DNA of 64,000 nucleotides from the NCBI GenBank assembly GCA_963667575.2, contig CAXXHY010000001.1:62001-126000 (forward strand). The letters run 5' to 3'. Made by a program: the position numbers and the translations under genes. The notes beneath the pieces are model-generated. The model did no database searches, had not been told where the DNA came from, and was given only the letters and a program-made list of their open reading frames with translations. The DNA is from G963665495 sp963667575 (lineage in GTDB: Bacteria; Desulfobacterota; Desulfovibrionia; Desulfovibrionales; Desulfovibrionaceae). Below, one piece after another: positions 17,093 through 25,784 of the stretch; the first letter of the stretch is position 1, and each line of letters opens with the position of its first letter.

Positions 17093-18565
17093 CTATTTCA
17101 AAAGCCGGTCGTTAGAAACCACGATTTCAACACGACGGTTTTGCGCCCTGCCCTCAGCCGTGTCATTGCTGCCGACCGGGTCATAGTACGAGCGCCCCAC
17201 TGCAGCCAGGGATTCCGGCGCCACGCCTGCGTTTTTGATCAAATACCGTACCACGGAGGCGGCCCGCTTGGCGGAAAGCTCCCAGTTGCTGGCCATCCAG
17301 TAGGAAAAGGCGGCCTTGATGTCCACATCATCCGTATGGCCGACGACATAGATTTGCTTGTTCTTGAGTTCGCTAAGCGTATTCTGGAACTTCTGCAGCA
17401 CTTCTTTGCCCTTTGCGGTGATATGCGTGCTTCCCGAAGGGAACAGCACCTGCCCGACGATCTGAATTTTCACTTTATCCTTGAACTGTTCGATGGTGAC
17501 TTCCTTGTCGCTGATTTCCTGCTTCAGGTCGTGGATCAAACTTTCGTAGGTAGTTTTTACTTCAGCCACTTCTTTCTGGCTATCTTGTCCCTGAGCCTCT
17601 GCCAGGTCCGTACGGCACTGCCCGAGCTGCTTTGTCAGCCCGGCCAGCTGATTCTCCATGTCGGCCAGTTTGGAAGCGTTTTCCTTGTCCGCGGACTCCA
17701 CGTCGGCTTGCAATTCTTTTTCACGAGAAGCCAGGTCCTGCTGCAATTGGGCGATCTGTTTCTCCAGGTCGGCAACCTTGGCGTTCTCCTGATCCGCGGC
17801 AGGAGTTGCATCAGCGGTCTTTTCCGTACGGCAGGTATCGAGTTCTGCTTTCAGGTCAGCTATCTGTGCGGCGAGCGATGCGTCGGGCAGAGATGTTTTG
17901 GCCAGAGAAGAGTTGGAGTCTGTGCCGGGGGCGGCGGTTTCGGGCTTCTGTTCGGAGCCGGCCTGTGCCAGTTGTTTCTGGCAACTCTCCAGACGCTGGT
18001 TCAGAGACGCAAGTTCGTTGGATGTCGCCTGCGAAGGACTGCCTTCTTCCTTGAGGGCTTGCAGAGCCTTGGCGCTCTCGGCCAGATCCTGTTTGCACTG
18101 TTCGAAATCCGGCCCCAGGGCAGTCAAGGTCTTCACCTGGTTGTCGGCTTCTTCAAGCTTTGCTGCAAGGCCGTCGCATTCGTCCAGCCGGGCTTTTTGC
18201 TGCTTCAGCGCATCCTCGGCCTTCCGCTGCTGCTGTCCGTATTCCTCAATGCGTTGCTGCAGAGCCTTGAGCCTGTCGTCACCGGTTGTCTGAAGATCCA
18301 GCAAGCGTTTGCGCAAACTGTTTCTTTCACGGTTGGCAGCCTGTTTATCCTGCTCAACCTGTTCCAGAGAACTGTTTGCACGTTCCAGGTCATATTGCGT
18401 TGTGGACAATTGTCTTTCCAATGCTTCCAGGGCTGAATTCTGCGAATAATACGTCACCAGGAGGTAGGCTGTAACTGCGACCAGCAAAAGTAAAAGAATG
18501 GCGAGAATTATTGTGGCACTGCCTGCGCCCAGCTGTTTGAGATTGCGCGAACCTGCTGCCTTCAT
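17093..18565 (-). CDS. Membrane-anchored coiled-coil protein with OmpA-type peptidoglycan-binding domain
   Basis: A 490-residue envelope protein. Residues 18-40 ('TIILAILLLLLVAVTAYLLV') are a single N-terminal membrane anchor. Residues 45-350 are a long coiled coil rich in Q, E, K and A, with a low-complexity break near 205-240. The last 120 residues are an OmpA/MotB C-terminal domain: 'FPSGSTHITAKGKEVLQKF', 'VVGHTDDVDIKA', 'WELSAKRAASVVRYL' and 'AQNRRVEIVV', which binds peptidoglycan. The architecture fits a tether between inner membrane and cell wall, or a MotB-like or secretion-linked stator. GAGGAGGT precedes the ATG. Its 3' end nearly touches the Ser/Thr kinase gene. Confidence 0.85.
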   Translation of the reverse strand: MKAAGSRNLKQLGAGSATIILAILLLLLVAVTAYLLVTYYSQNSALEALERQLSTTQYDLERANSSLEQVEQDKQAANRERNSLRKRLLDLQTTGDDRLKALQQRIEEYGQQQRKAEDALKQQKARLDECDGLAAKLEEADNQVKTLTALGPDFEQCKQDLAESAKALQALKEEGSPSQATSNELASLNQRLESCQKQLAQAGSEQKPETAAPGTDSNSSLAKTSLPDASLAAQIADLKAELDTCRTEKTADATPAADQENAKVADLEKQIAQLQQDLASREKELQADVESADKENASKLADMENQLAGLTKQLGQCRTDLAEAQGQDSQKEVAEVKTTYESLIHDLKQEISDKEVTIEQFKDKVKIQIVGQVLFPSGSTHITAKGKEVLQKFQNTLSELKNKQIYVVGHTDDVDIKAAFSYWMASNWELSAKRAASVVRYLIKNAGVAPESLAAVGRSYYDPVGSNDTAEGRAQNRRVEIVVSNDRLLK

Positions 18566-18815
18566 GGCGGACCTCCTCGTGTCCCTGTTGTCGTCAATGT
18601 GATATGTGTTTGTGGTTCGACTGCCCGTTCAATGAATATTATAAAATATGGCGGAAAAACTGACAAAAATCAAACACTCGATAGCATACACGCATTTATG
18701 ACATGTTCGACGAACGGGTTTTCCGGTCATCGATGAGGCCTTACAAACAGCACGCTCCAACCGTCCGAAATGATGTGCTGTTGCAGACAATATCTTTCGG
18801 GTGTAAAAAACAGCT

Positions 18816-19055
18816 ATGATCAAGCCACACGTACCTGCCATCACGGGCAGACTCAAAATACGCATCTGGGATGCGCTACGCATCGAAGCTCAAAAACGAG
18901 GGCTTCCCGTGGCCGGATTTGTGCGTCAGGTTTTTCAACAGGCCTTGCGACACAGCGACCGGTTCGCTCCCTCCTGCCAGTCTTCTCTTCCTCCCCGTCC
19001 GCACCGGAGCACCCCCCTGCACCGGCTCCTGCATGACCAGTTGAATAAATACTGA
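18816..19055 (+). CDS. Small protein with possible ribbon-helix-helix fold
   Basis: A 79-residue basic product. Residues 11-42 ('GRLKIRIWDALRIEAQKRG' then 'VAGFVRQVFQQAL') have the strand-helix-helix pattern of ribbon-helix-helix DNA-binding proteins; the C-terminal 35 residues are Ser/Pro/His rich and look disordered. There is no strong ribosome-binding site. It lies in the gap between the divergent OmpA-domain gene and flaG. It may be a small regulator; a chance ORF cannot be excluded. Confidence 0.45.
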   Translation: MIKPHVPAITGRLKIRIWDALRIEAQKRGLPVAGFVRQVFQQALRHSDRFAPSCQSSLPPRPHRSTPLHRLLHDQLNKY

Positions 19056-19087
19056 GTTTTCCGCTCATTTTTTTCTCTTTCCGCCCT

Positions 19088-19114
19088 TAAGATCTATTGC
19101 TGCCCTGCCGATAA
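19088..19114 (+). promoter_or_regulatory. Sigma-28 (FliA)-type promoter of flaG
   Basis: An exact GCCGATAA -10 element at 19107-19114 lies 11 bases after a weaker -35 element TAAGATCT (19088-19095; consensus TAAAGTTT). It lies 90 bases upstream of flaG, a late flagellar gene of the class that FliA controls. Confidence 0.75.
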
Positions 19115-19204
19115 ATAAAATGACAGGGATAAAAGTTACGCAAATCAGCGTACAGTTTCTGTCACTTAAGCAACAGATTCCCTCAAAGTAAGGAGGGGAG
19201 CGTC

Positions 19205-19597
19205 ATGAATGAGCAGATTCAAACCATTTCCAATCCAGGATACGCAGTACAACCCTCGAACTCTGCTTCGCAAACCGGCGAACAATACAGTGAGCGGGAT
19301 CGTACGCTAAAGCTGAATTCGCAGGATTCGAAAGAACAGCAGGAATCCCAGAAGCCGGACGAAGAAGTGCTGAATGAAAAGGACCTGGAAACGCTGGTAA
19401 GCGAAGCCCAGGAAAAATATGAGGCCAAGGGAATCAAGTTGAATTTTTCCGTCCATGAGGAAACCGGACAGATCCAGGTGGAAGTGGTCAATTCCGCCGA
19501 CGACAAGGTGATCCGTAAAATTCCCAGGGACGAAATGCTGAAACTGGCTGCCCAGATGAAAGAGATGGCCGGTACCCTGCTGGATCGTTCCATCTGA
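19205..19597 (+). CDS. flaG: FlaG family flagellar protein
   Basis: A 130-residue protein. The N-terminal 55 residues are Ser/Gln/Glu rich and disordered. The C-terminal half ('GIKLNFSVHEETGQIQVEVVN' region, then 'KVIRKIPRDEMLKLAAQMKEM') is the FlaG domain. FlaG proteins influence flagellar filament length in several Gram-negative bacteria. A strong AAGGAGGGG precedes the ATG, and a sigma-28-like promoter lies further upstream. No other flagellar structural gene is in the window, so this is an outlying late-class gene. A hairpin at 19640-19664 follows. Confidence 0.88.
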   Translation: MNEQIQTISNPGYAVQPSNSASQTGEQYSERDRTLKLNSQDSKEQQESQKPDEEVLNEKDLETLVSEAQEKYEAKGIKLNFSVHEETGQIQVEVVNSADDKVIRKIPRDEMLKLAAQMKEMAGTLLDRSI

Positions 19598-19639
19598 TTC
19601 CACGTGCGCAAGCACCCTCCGTCCTTTCTCGCAAATACA

Positions 19640-19664
19640 GGGCCGAAGATTTTTTCTTCGGCCC
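19640..19664. terminator. Hairpin downstream of flaG, abutting the next promoter
   Basis: A perfect 10-bp stem (19640-19649 with 19655-19664, loop TTTTT) ends exactly where the next sigma-28-type -35 box (TAAAGTTT, 19665) begins. No clean T-tract follows, so termination may be weak; the hairpin may insulate flaG from the next unit. Confidence 0.6.
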
Positions 19665-19692
19665 TAAAGTTTTATAAAGCCTCTGCCGATAA
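19665..19692 (+). promoter_or_regulatory. Sigma-28-type promoter, consensus match
   Basis: Perfect TAAAGTTT (19665-19672) and perfect GCCGATAA (19685-19692), separated by 12 bases. It drives the 52-residue ORF that starts at 19734. Confidence 0.85.
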
Positions 19693-19733
19693 GTAGTACA
19701 AGGATTTTTTTCCAAGACGCTGACGGAGAATCT

Positions 19734-19892
19734 ATGGACACCACAATGTCTGTGAACACGAGCGCGCGCGATTTCACCGGCAAGCTCGTTGTTTCACTTA
19801 TCCAGCAAACACTGCAAAAAACGCCCGAAGCAACCGCCCCGGCGGTGAACTCTGCTTCAGGCAAGGGCACGACCATTGATTTGCAGGTCTGA
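19734..19892 (+). CDS. Small protein (52 residues) under a sigma-28-type promoter
   Basis: A short ORF beginning 'MDTTMSVNTSARDF' and ending 'GKGTTIDLQV'. A GGAG box lies 6 bases before the ATG. The centre ('GKLVVSLIQQTLQ') could form one amphipathic helix; the rest is Ala/Thr/Ser rich. I recognise no family. Its best evidence is context: a consensus sigma-28-type promoter ends 41 bases upstream, and flaG and a third small gene with the same kind of promoter flank it. A role in motility or chemotaxis is an inference. Confidence 0.65.
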   Translation: MDTTMSVNTSARDFTGKLVVSLIQQTLQKTPEATAPAVNSASGKGTTIDLQV

Positions 19893-19923
19893 TACGACAA
19901 TCGTTTGCTGGAGCATCCAGGCG

Positions 19924-19950
19924 TCAAGAATGCCTGCGGAAAGCTGATAC
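19924..19950 (+). promoter_or_regulatory. Probable sigma-28-type promoter
   Basis: TCAAGAAT (19924-19931), an 11-base spacer, and GCTGATAC (19943-19950) match the sigma-28 pattern at 6 of 8 positions in each box (using the TCAAGTTT variant for -35), with ideal spacing. It lies 89 bases before the 76-residue ORF. Confidence 0.5.
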
Positions 19951-20038
19951 GCTCTTGTCAGCGTCGGTAAAAATGTAGTCGGACACCGGGCCGGAGTTCC
20001 AATTTTCCTGTCCGGGACAACTCAGGAGGGAGGACCCC

Positions 20039-20269
20039 ATGGGAATCACCGGAATCGATTCAATGAGCAGCAGCCTTGATACTTCACTGACGACCGAACA
20101 GTTGGTGAATGCCGATAAAGATGTCATTGGCGCCCAGGTCGTCACCGGCAGCCTGGATAATCTGAACAAGGATTCTTTCGGCAATACCAACAGCGAATAC
20201 GAAATGCAGAAAAAAGTGCTCATGGCGGACGCCATGGGTAAAGGTGGCGTTGTATACAAAGGCGTCTAA
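20039..20269 (+). CDS. Small conserved-looking protein (76 residues), probable motility regulon
   Basis: A 76-residue soluble acidic protein with a strong AGGAGGGAGG ribosome-binding site. It has no membrane segment or cysteines and no domain I recognise; 'TEQLVNADKDVIGAQVV' and 'SEYEMQKKVLMADAMGKGG' are predicted helices. It is the third of three small genes that each follow a sigma-28-like promoter and it is closed by a good terminator. A role with flagella is inferred from this context only. Confidence 0.7.
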   Translation: MGITGIDSMSSSLDTSLTTEQLVNADKDVIGAQVVTGSLDNLNKDSFGNTNSEYEMQKKVLMADAMGKGGVVYKGV

Positions 20270-20289
20270 CGCGCCTGTTCGACGATCCG

Positions 20290-20317
20290 GGGGAAATGTT
20301 CGCCATTTCCCCTTTTT
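20290..20317 (+). terminator. Rho-independent terminator
   Basis: A 9-bp stem (20290-20298 with 20304-20312, loop TTCGC) is followed by five T. It ends the 76-residue gene before the convergent kinase gene. Confidence 0.88.
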
Positions 20318-20351
20318 CATTTCACTGTGCGGCCGGCCAGTCCCCGGCCTC

Positions 20352-23300
20352 TCAGCCGAGTTCGCTCTCCTCCAGCGTTCGCAGGGAATCCACTACAATA
20401 TCCAGCTCGCGTGTCAGACTTTCCATAAGGTCTGTGCTATCTTCCGACGCCCGGATCTTTTTTTCAATCTCCACGGAAAGTTGCCTTACCGTCTCTGCGG
20501 AGATGTTGGCTGCCGCCCCTTTGAGCGCATGCACCAGATCCGCAGCCCTGGTCTGCTCCTTGGCAGCGAGTGCAGCTGAAAGCTTTTCCGGAAACCCCAG
20601 AAACTCCCGCTGAAATGCCCGCATGCTTTCCAGAAGCAGAGACCAGTCGCCCATCATGCGCCGTTGCGCATCGTTCATGTCAATGCCAGGCAGGTTCAAC
20701 GGCGCGTCCTTTTGCTGAGGCGCAGTTGTCTCCAATGGAGCCTCAACGGAATGCGCACCGTCCTCTGCCACAGGGGCCCATTTTCTGAGCGTGCTTTGCA
20801 GTTGTATCGGGTCCAGAGGTTTGCAGAGATGTTCGTTCATGCCGGCAGCCAGTGATTTTTCCCGTTCCTTGGCAAAGGCATGCGCGGTAAGGGCGATAAT
20901 CGGAAGCTCCTGATGCCGGGCACGAATGGCTCTAGCGGCTTCATAACCGCTCATCCCCGGCAACTGAATATCCATGAAAATCATGTCGAAAGAGCCTGTC
21001 CGGACGGCATCCAGCGCTTCCTGCCCCGTACTGACGTGCCGGACACGACACCCCAGAATCTCCAGAGTGCGCCTGGCTACCTTGACGTTGACATCGTTAT
21101 CTTCCACCAACAGGATATTCAATTCCTTGGTTCGCTGTGAAGGCGGCAGTCCGTTGCCTTCAGTACCGTAGGCAGGCGTTTCCGGTGTCATCCCGGAGGA
21201 CTCCGCTGCACACAGGCAATTTTTCAAACTGCCTGGTGTCACTGGTTTCAACAGACAGCGGTGCGTTTTTCCCTTGCGAACCTGTCGTTGCAGATGCTTG
21301 GGGCCAAAGGCCGGCACCATGACAACAGAGATGCCCTCCGGCTTCAAAACTGCCCCTACGGATTGAGGAAGTTCACTTTCCCGAAACTGCGGCATATTCC
21401 AGTCCACAAAAAGATAATCCACCCTGGAATCCTTTTCGGAAAGCATTAAAAGCAGTTCGGATTCGGTTGCGCAATACCGGGTCCGTATCCCCAATTTCTC
21501 CAACATATTCGATACGGCCGTTCCCGAGGAGCTGTTGTCGTCAACTACCAGGGCACTGGCGCCGGATAGTGCCTGCAGACATTGTTCCTGGTGCGGGGAT
21601 TCCTGGACATCGTCTGTAGTCGCGACTCCGAATGCAGCCGTAAAAGAAAAAACACTCCCTTTGCCGGGCATGCTGGTAACCTCGATGGAGCCGCCCATGT
21701 TTTCCACAAGTTTCGCGCATATAACCAGTCCGAGCCCGGAACCTCCGTACTTGCGGCATATGGACAGATCCGCCTGATGGAACGCCTGGAAAAGCTGTTG
21801 CTGTTGTTCCTCGTCCATGCCGATGCCCGTATCGAATACGGAGAATTCCAGTATCTGCTTATTGCTGTCTCCGGACAGCCGTTCGCAACGAATGACTATT
21901 TCCCCTGTTTCCGTGAACTTCACCGCGTTACTGGCCAGATTCATCAACACCTGACGCAAGCGCAACGGGTCTCCGACAAGATGCATGGGCACGGTATCCG
22001 CAAAATCAAACACCAGTTCCAATCGCTTTCGCGCCACTTCCGGGCCCAGATTGGCTGATATGAAATTGAAAATTTCTTCAAGACCGAATTCGATATGTTC
22101 CAGTTCGAGCATTCCCGCTTCTATTCGGGAAAAATCAAGAATCTCATCAAGCAGGTGCATCATGCCTTGGGAAGATTTCAGAACATGCTGCATCAGATCC
22201 CGTTGATCATCAGGATTCCCGCTTGCCAGGGCCAGGCGCGTCAGGCCGATTACTCCATTCATCGGCGTACGGATTTCATGGCTCATCTGGGCCAAAAATT
22301 CCCCCTTGGCCTTGCTGGCGATCTTTGCGGCGTCCTTCTCCTTTTCAGCCTGTTGTTTCAACAGCCGTTCAGTGAGATCCACCAGCGAACCGCGAAAAAA
22401 AAGCACCTTTGCATCCTTGTCCCAGTAAGGACGGATGGCTAATGTCCCAGGGAAAACAGTCCCCTGTTTATGTTTGAAATACGAATCCAGGTGACAGGTT
22501 TTAAAAGCCACTTTGCTTTCCTGAAGGATGGAATCAAAGTCCTCGGGCTTAACAAAACATTGCGTACGAATATTCCGGACTGTTTCCTTGAACTCCTGGA
22601 CAGAGGCATAGCCCAATAAGGACGCAAAAGCCGGATTAGCATCTGCTATCTCGCCAGTGGCAGAAACCAGAAACATACCCTCGATGGCATTTTCGAACAA
22701 TTCCCGGTACTTTCTTTCCGATGCGCTCAATGCGCGGTTGCGTTCCTCTATGGCCAGAGCAGAGCTGCGCAGGGCCTTGCGTGCGGAAATAAAGCTGAGA
22801 AGCATGAAATTGAAGGAGGAAAACAAGGTTTGCAGTTCGAGGTAATTCTGAACCGGAGCTTTGAGTACGAGCTTTTCAGGATCTTCCTTGGTTACGTTTT
22901 TCATTTCTTCCGCCAAAGCTCCCAGCGGACGGGCCACCATGCGCCTGACCAGATAGATAAGCACCAGTGAAACCCCCAGAAAATACACCAAAGCCTGTAC
23001 GCCGGAAAAAAGCAATTTGTCCAACAGCTCATCCACCAGCATCGATGTATTCGTATACACCAGCAAACGCCCAACCAATACGTCCTGCCCGGATTCGGTC
23101 GCATGCGTAAGCTTGAACTCCCGCTTTTCAAAATCCTGCCCCAAAGTCAAAAAGGCAGGTCCGTCCTTTTTCAATGGGGCGTTCAGCAAAGTATATTCGC
23201 GGGCTTTTTCCGGGAGCTTGCCGATAGCTACGGCTTCGGAACCGTCTTCTGATTCGAGAATGGCCCCATCGATGGCATACGCATTGTAGATTCCGCGCAG

Positions 23301-23522
23301 CAGGGAGCGTACGCGCATGGTGTTTTTCCGGTAGTAAGCTTCCGCCAAAGGCTTCTGATATTCAGACTGCAGCCGTTGAAAGTCCTGCTGCATATGTTTC
23401 TTGATCACAGAATATTCAAGGACGCAATGCAAAACGAAGAGAGCAAGTGTAATCCCAAAAAAACTGATGATGAATACCGTAACAATTCGCGCTGAAATGG
23501 ATCGTGGAACTTCAATATGCAT
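20352..23522 (-). CDS. BarA-type hybrid sensor kinase with Hpt domain
   Basis: Membrane-bound phosphorelay kinase of 1056 residues. Two membrane helices (12-36 and about 170-195) enclose a periplasmic sensor of some 130 residues. A HAMP-like linker, a PAS domain (265-385), HisKA with His415 ('QMSHEIRTPMNG'), HATPase (515-640, 'GSGLGLVICAKLV'), a first receiver ('YLFVDWNMPQ'), a second receiver ('MIFMDIQLPGMSG', about 795-910) and a C-terminal Hpt domain ('LVHALKGAAANI') follow. All phosphotransfer residues are present. Such kinases usually pass phosphate to a separate response regulator, none of which is adjacent. It converges with the small sigma-28 genes. The signal is unknown. Confidence 0.92.
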   Translation of the reverse strand: MHIEVPRSISARIVTVFIISFFGITLALFVLHCVLEYSVIKKHMQQDFQRLQSEYQKPLAEAYYRKNTMRVRSLLRGIYNAYAIDGAILESEDGSEAVAIGKLPEKAREYTLLNAPLKKDGPAFLTLGQDFEKREFKLTHATESGQDVLVGRLLVYTNTSMLVDELLDKLLFSGVQALVYFLGVSLVLIYLVRRMVARPLGALAEEMKNVTKEDPEKLVLKAPVQNYLELQTLFSSFNFMLLSFISARKALRSSALAIEERNRALSASERKYRELFENAIEGMFLVSATGEIADANPAFASLLGYASVQEFKETVRNIRTQCFVKPEDFDSILQESKVAFKTCHLDSYFKHKQGTVFPGTLAIRPYWDKDAKVLFFRGSLVDLTERLLKQQAEKEKDAAKIASKAKGEFLAQMSHEIRTPMNGVIGLTRLALASGNPDDQRDLMQHVLKSSQGMMHLLDEILDFSRIEAGMLELEHIEFGLEEIFNFISANLGPEVARKRLELVFDFADTVPMHLVGDPLRLRQVLMNLASNAVKFTETGEIVIRCERLSGDSNKQILEFSVFDTGIGMDEEQQQQLFQAFHQADLSICRKYGGSGLGLVICAKLVENMGGSIEVTSMPGKGSVFSFTAAFGVATTDDVQESPHQEQCLQALSGASALVVDDNSSSGTAVSNMLEKLGIRTRYCATESELLLMLSEKDSRVDYLFVDWNMPQFRESELPQSVGAVLKPEGISVVMVPAFGPKHLQRQVRKGKTHRCLLKPVTPGSLKNCLCAAESSGMTPETPAYGTEGNGLPPSQRTKELNILLVEDNDVNVKVARRTLEILGCRVRHVSTGQEALDAVRTGSFDMIFMDIQLPGMSGYEAARAIRARHQELPIIALTAHAFAKEREKSLAAGMNEHLCKPLDPIQLQSTLRKWAPVAEDGAHSVEAPLETTAPQQKDAPLNLPGIDMNDAQRRMMGDWSLLLESMRAFQREFLGFPEKLSAALAAKEQTRAADLVHALKGAAANISAETVRQLSVEIEKKIRASEDSTDLMESLTRELDIVVDSLRTLEESELG

Positions 23523-23702
23523 GGACTATCTGCTTTTTTGTCACCATTGGTGAATGGTTATATCTCATGGTAATTTCATACGTTCTCTTCCGCTTCCTGT
23601 CCAGCGGCACAGCTGAAGATGATACTATGCTCAGGAACATGGACAGGACAACAAAGCCATGCCCATGCTCCTGACAAAAGAACCTAGGATTCAATAGGTG
23701 CG

Positions 23703-24818
23703 TCAGTTCCTGCGAAGCAGCACAAGGCTGACCATCAGACTGGCTAAAGCGCAATATTTTGAAACTATGATAAGATCCTGCCCGTTGGCAAAAAACGGCC
23801 CCAGGCAGTAACCGATACCCCAGGCAAGATAGTACAGGCCGGAAGCACGCCCCTGACGACCGGATCCGGACCTTTCATTGATCAAAGCCAATGATGCGAC
23901 AGCAAAGGTTCCCATCCCCGCGCCCATAACGACAATTGAAGACACGGCCATGAAGAACGACGAAGCGAAAAGGCCCATCAAGCCCAGCCCGCAGCCCAAA
24001 AGCCCTCCAATCACAAAGAGGCTACGCCCGAAAAGGTCGGAAAGTCGCCCTGAAACGTATTGTGCGAGAGTTATCCCGCCAAACAGGCTCAAATAAAATT
24101 GGGCAACATTGATATTTGCGCCCGCTTTTCCGGCAGCCAGATAAACGGGAAGACTGCTGGTCGACAAGCCGTAAAAGGCACCGAACAAGACTATTGCAGC
24201 AACCAAAGGCCAACACGAAGAATCCCATCCCCTGTAAACCCTCGCGGCTGTTTTTTGGTCTGAAGGAGTCCTGTCCGCCGGGGCCACAACAAGAAGAGTC
24301 AGCAGCATAGCTGCGGTGCAGAGTCCGGCAAAAACCATGAAGGGAGCCAGAGCAGAGAAGGAATACCCCAAAAGCACGACCAGAGGTGCTATCATCATTC
24401 CCAGGTGAAAGGCGGCGTTATACCATCCGATGGCGCGCCCTCTGGTGCAGGAGTAAATCTTCCCCAAATAGGCCGGAGCACAGGCCCAGACAGGCGCCTC
24501 CCCCACTCCCTGTAGAAAACGTCCACAATAGATGTGCAAAGGGTTCTGGCTGACATGATAGACCACGGCAGCCAACGCCATGAACAAGAAACCCGTACTT
24601 AATATGTAACGATAGCCAAAACGGTCGGCCAACCAGCCGGCCGGATACTGGCAGAATACGTACGCCAAAGCAAAAGACGAAGCCAACCATCCGGCCGAAC
24701 GCAAGGTCCCGGCCGTCTGCAAGTATTTTTCCGGCAAGGCAACTCCTGCCAGCCCCATTCCGGACATGGCCAGGAAAACGGCCAGACACAACCCTGCCAA
24801 GGGAAAACAATTACGCAT
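23703..24818 (-). CDS. Major facilitator superfamily transporter
   Basis: A 371-residue 12-helix transporter. Motif A of the first half is 'GWLADRFGYRYI', and the corresponding loop of the second half is 'SGRLSDLFGRSLF'. The start is ATG 24818, with AGGAGG 6 bases upstream; the longer reading to 24923 lacks a site and would add a cysteine-rich tail. The substrate cannot be read from the sequence; short MFS proteins of this kind are often anion/proton symporters or drug exporters. It lies downstream of the LOG gene on the same strand, 310 bases away, with a hairpin between them. Confidence 0.85.
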   Translation of the reverse strand: MRNCFPLAGLCLAVFLAMSGMGLAGVALPEKYLQTAGTLRSAGWLASSFALAYVFCQYPAGWLADRFGYRYILSTGFLFMALAAVVYHVSQNPLHIYCGRFLQGVGEAPVWACAPAYLGKIYSCTRGRAIGWYNAAFHLGMMIAPLVVLLGYSFSALAPFMVFAGLCTAAMLLTLLVVAPADRTPSDQKTAARVYRGWDSSCWPLVAAIVLFGAFYGLSTSSLPVYLAAGKAGANINVAQFYLSLFGGITLAQYVSGRLSDLFGRSLFVIGGLLGCGLGLMGLFASSFFMAVSSIVVMGAGMGTFAVASLALINERSGSGRQGRASGLYYLAWGIGYCLGPFFANGQDLIIVSKYCALASLMVSLVLLRRN

Positions 24819-24929
24819 GATTCCTCCTGGAATACAACGCACGCACCAACGCGCGGCTGCATCAAAAGTGCAGAAAAGAGTGAGAAACAACTCAGAACAC
24901 CAGGAGGGGAAAAGGCCGCACAAAGAGAT

Positions 24930-24953
24930 AAGCCTGTTGCGGACAACAGGCTT
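24930..24953. other. Perfect 10-bp hairpin in the MFS leader
   Basis: Stem 24930-24939 pairs with 24944-24953 around a CGGA tetraloop (TCCG on the transcribed strand). On the minus strand it has no T-tract, so it is a 5'-leader structure rather than a terminator; on the plus strand four T follow it. Its role is unknown. Confidence 0.5.
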
Positions 24954-25132
24954 TTCAGGCCCGGATAAAGGACAGCACCCCTCCCTTTAGCAGGAAGGAG
25001 GAGGAGATACGTTGAAAATTTGTCTGTTCATACGTGGTTTGTTTTTACTGTTCTTGGAGACTTTTACGCAGCACGTCCGGAAATGTCCAGGAAGATCATG
25101 CAGGGCATTTTTTCTATTTCGGATGGTTCAAT

Positions 25133-25729
25133 TCAGCCCTTATGAGTCAAGGGCTTCTGTGCCATCCATTTGCGGATGTTCTGAGGTGGGGCATAGGTCT
25201 TGAACTGTTCCAACAGACCTGCGGGTGTATTATCAACCAGCACCATTGCCCTGTGCGCTTCGGTCACAAAGCCCTGGGCCACATTGTTGTCAAGGAACTG
25301 AAGCAGCAGGTTATAATAGCCGTTGGGATCCAAAAAACCACAGGGTTTGGAATGGAAGCCCAATTGCGCCCAGGTCAGTGTCTCGAACATTTCATCTAGG
25401 GTACCCCACCCGCCTGGCAATGAAATAATGCCGTCGGACAATTCGGCCATCAAGGCCTTGCGTTCGTGCATGGATTCCACCACGCGCAGATCTTCCAGAT
25501 GTTTGTGCGCTACTTCGTACTTGACCAGACTTTCCGGAATGACACCGATGACCTCCCCGCCTCCGGCCATGACCGCGTCAGCGCAGGCTCCCATAAGCCC
25601 CACGGAAGCTCCCCCGTATACCAGCCCCAGACCACGGGCGGACAGTTCTTTTCCAAGGGCGGTCGCGGTTTCCATGTAGATGGGATCAAAGCCCGTATTG
25701 GCACCGCAAAATACACAAATTCGTTTCAT
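25133..25729 (-). CDS. LOG family protein (nucleoside 5'-monophosphate phosphoribohydrolase-like)
   Basis: A 198-residue Rossmann protein of the TIGR00730/LOG family. Members cleave the base from nucleoside monophosphates, including cytokinin ribotides. The family signature is 'LPGGWGTLDE' with the catalytic Arg/Glu region 'MHERKALMAELSDGII', and the N-terminus 'MKRICVFCGANTG' holds the phosphate-binding turn. ATG 25729 has AGGAG 8 bases upstream; an in-frame extension to 25798 runs into the dsr terminator and is rejected. The gene starts just 14 bases beyond that terminator, so it may be expressed by read-through from dsrP. The bacterial substrate is not known. Confidence 0.9.
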   Translation of the reverse strand: MKRICVFCGANTGFDPIYMETATALGKELSARGLGLVYGGASVGLMGACADAVMAGGGEVIGVIPESLVKYEVAHKHLEDLRVVESMHERKALMAELSDGIISLPGGWGTLDEMFETLTWAQLGFHSKPCGFLDPNGYYNLLLQFLDNNVAQGFVTEAHRAMVLVDNTPAGLLEQFKTYAPPQNIRKWMAQKPLTHKG

Positions 25730-25742
25730 GTCGATTACTCCT

Positions 25743-25784
25743 AAAAAGAAAAAAGCCGGGGTCATCCGTTTGGACAACCCCGGC
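25743..25784 (-). terminator. Terminator of the dsrMKJOP operon
   Basis: A 13-bp stem (25755-25767 with 25772-25784, one weak or mismatched region near the tip) is followed on the minus strand by a T-rich tract (the A-run 25743-25754). It lies 24 bases after dsrP. A T-run on the other side also gives it some activity on the plus strand. Confidence 0.92.

Noticed and set aside
17141..18436. Open frame opposite the OmpA-domain gene
   Set aside because: The product is a low-complexity shadow of the coiled coil on the other strand; the minus-strand protein has clear domains.
24901..25005. Possible riboswitch in the MFS leader
   Set aside because: The hairpin is clear, but the sequence did not match the fluoride, guanidine or mini-ykkC patterns I know; kept only as a hairpin.
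25012..25203. TTG-started small ORF with a strong AGGAAGGAGGAGGAG stretch
   Set aside because: It overlaps the 3' end of the LOG gene on the other strand and its product has no recognisable features; the purine run alone is not enough.
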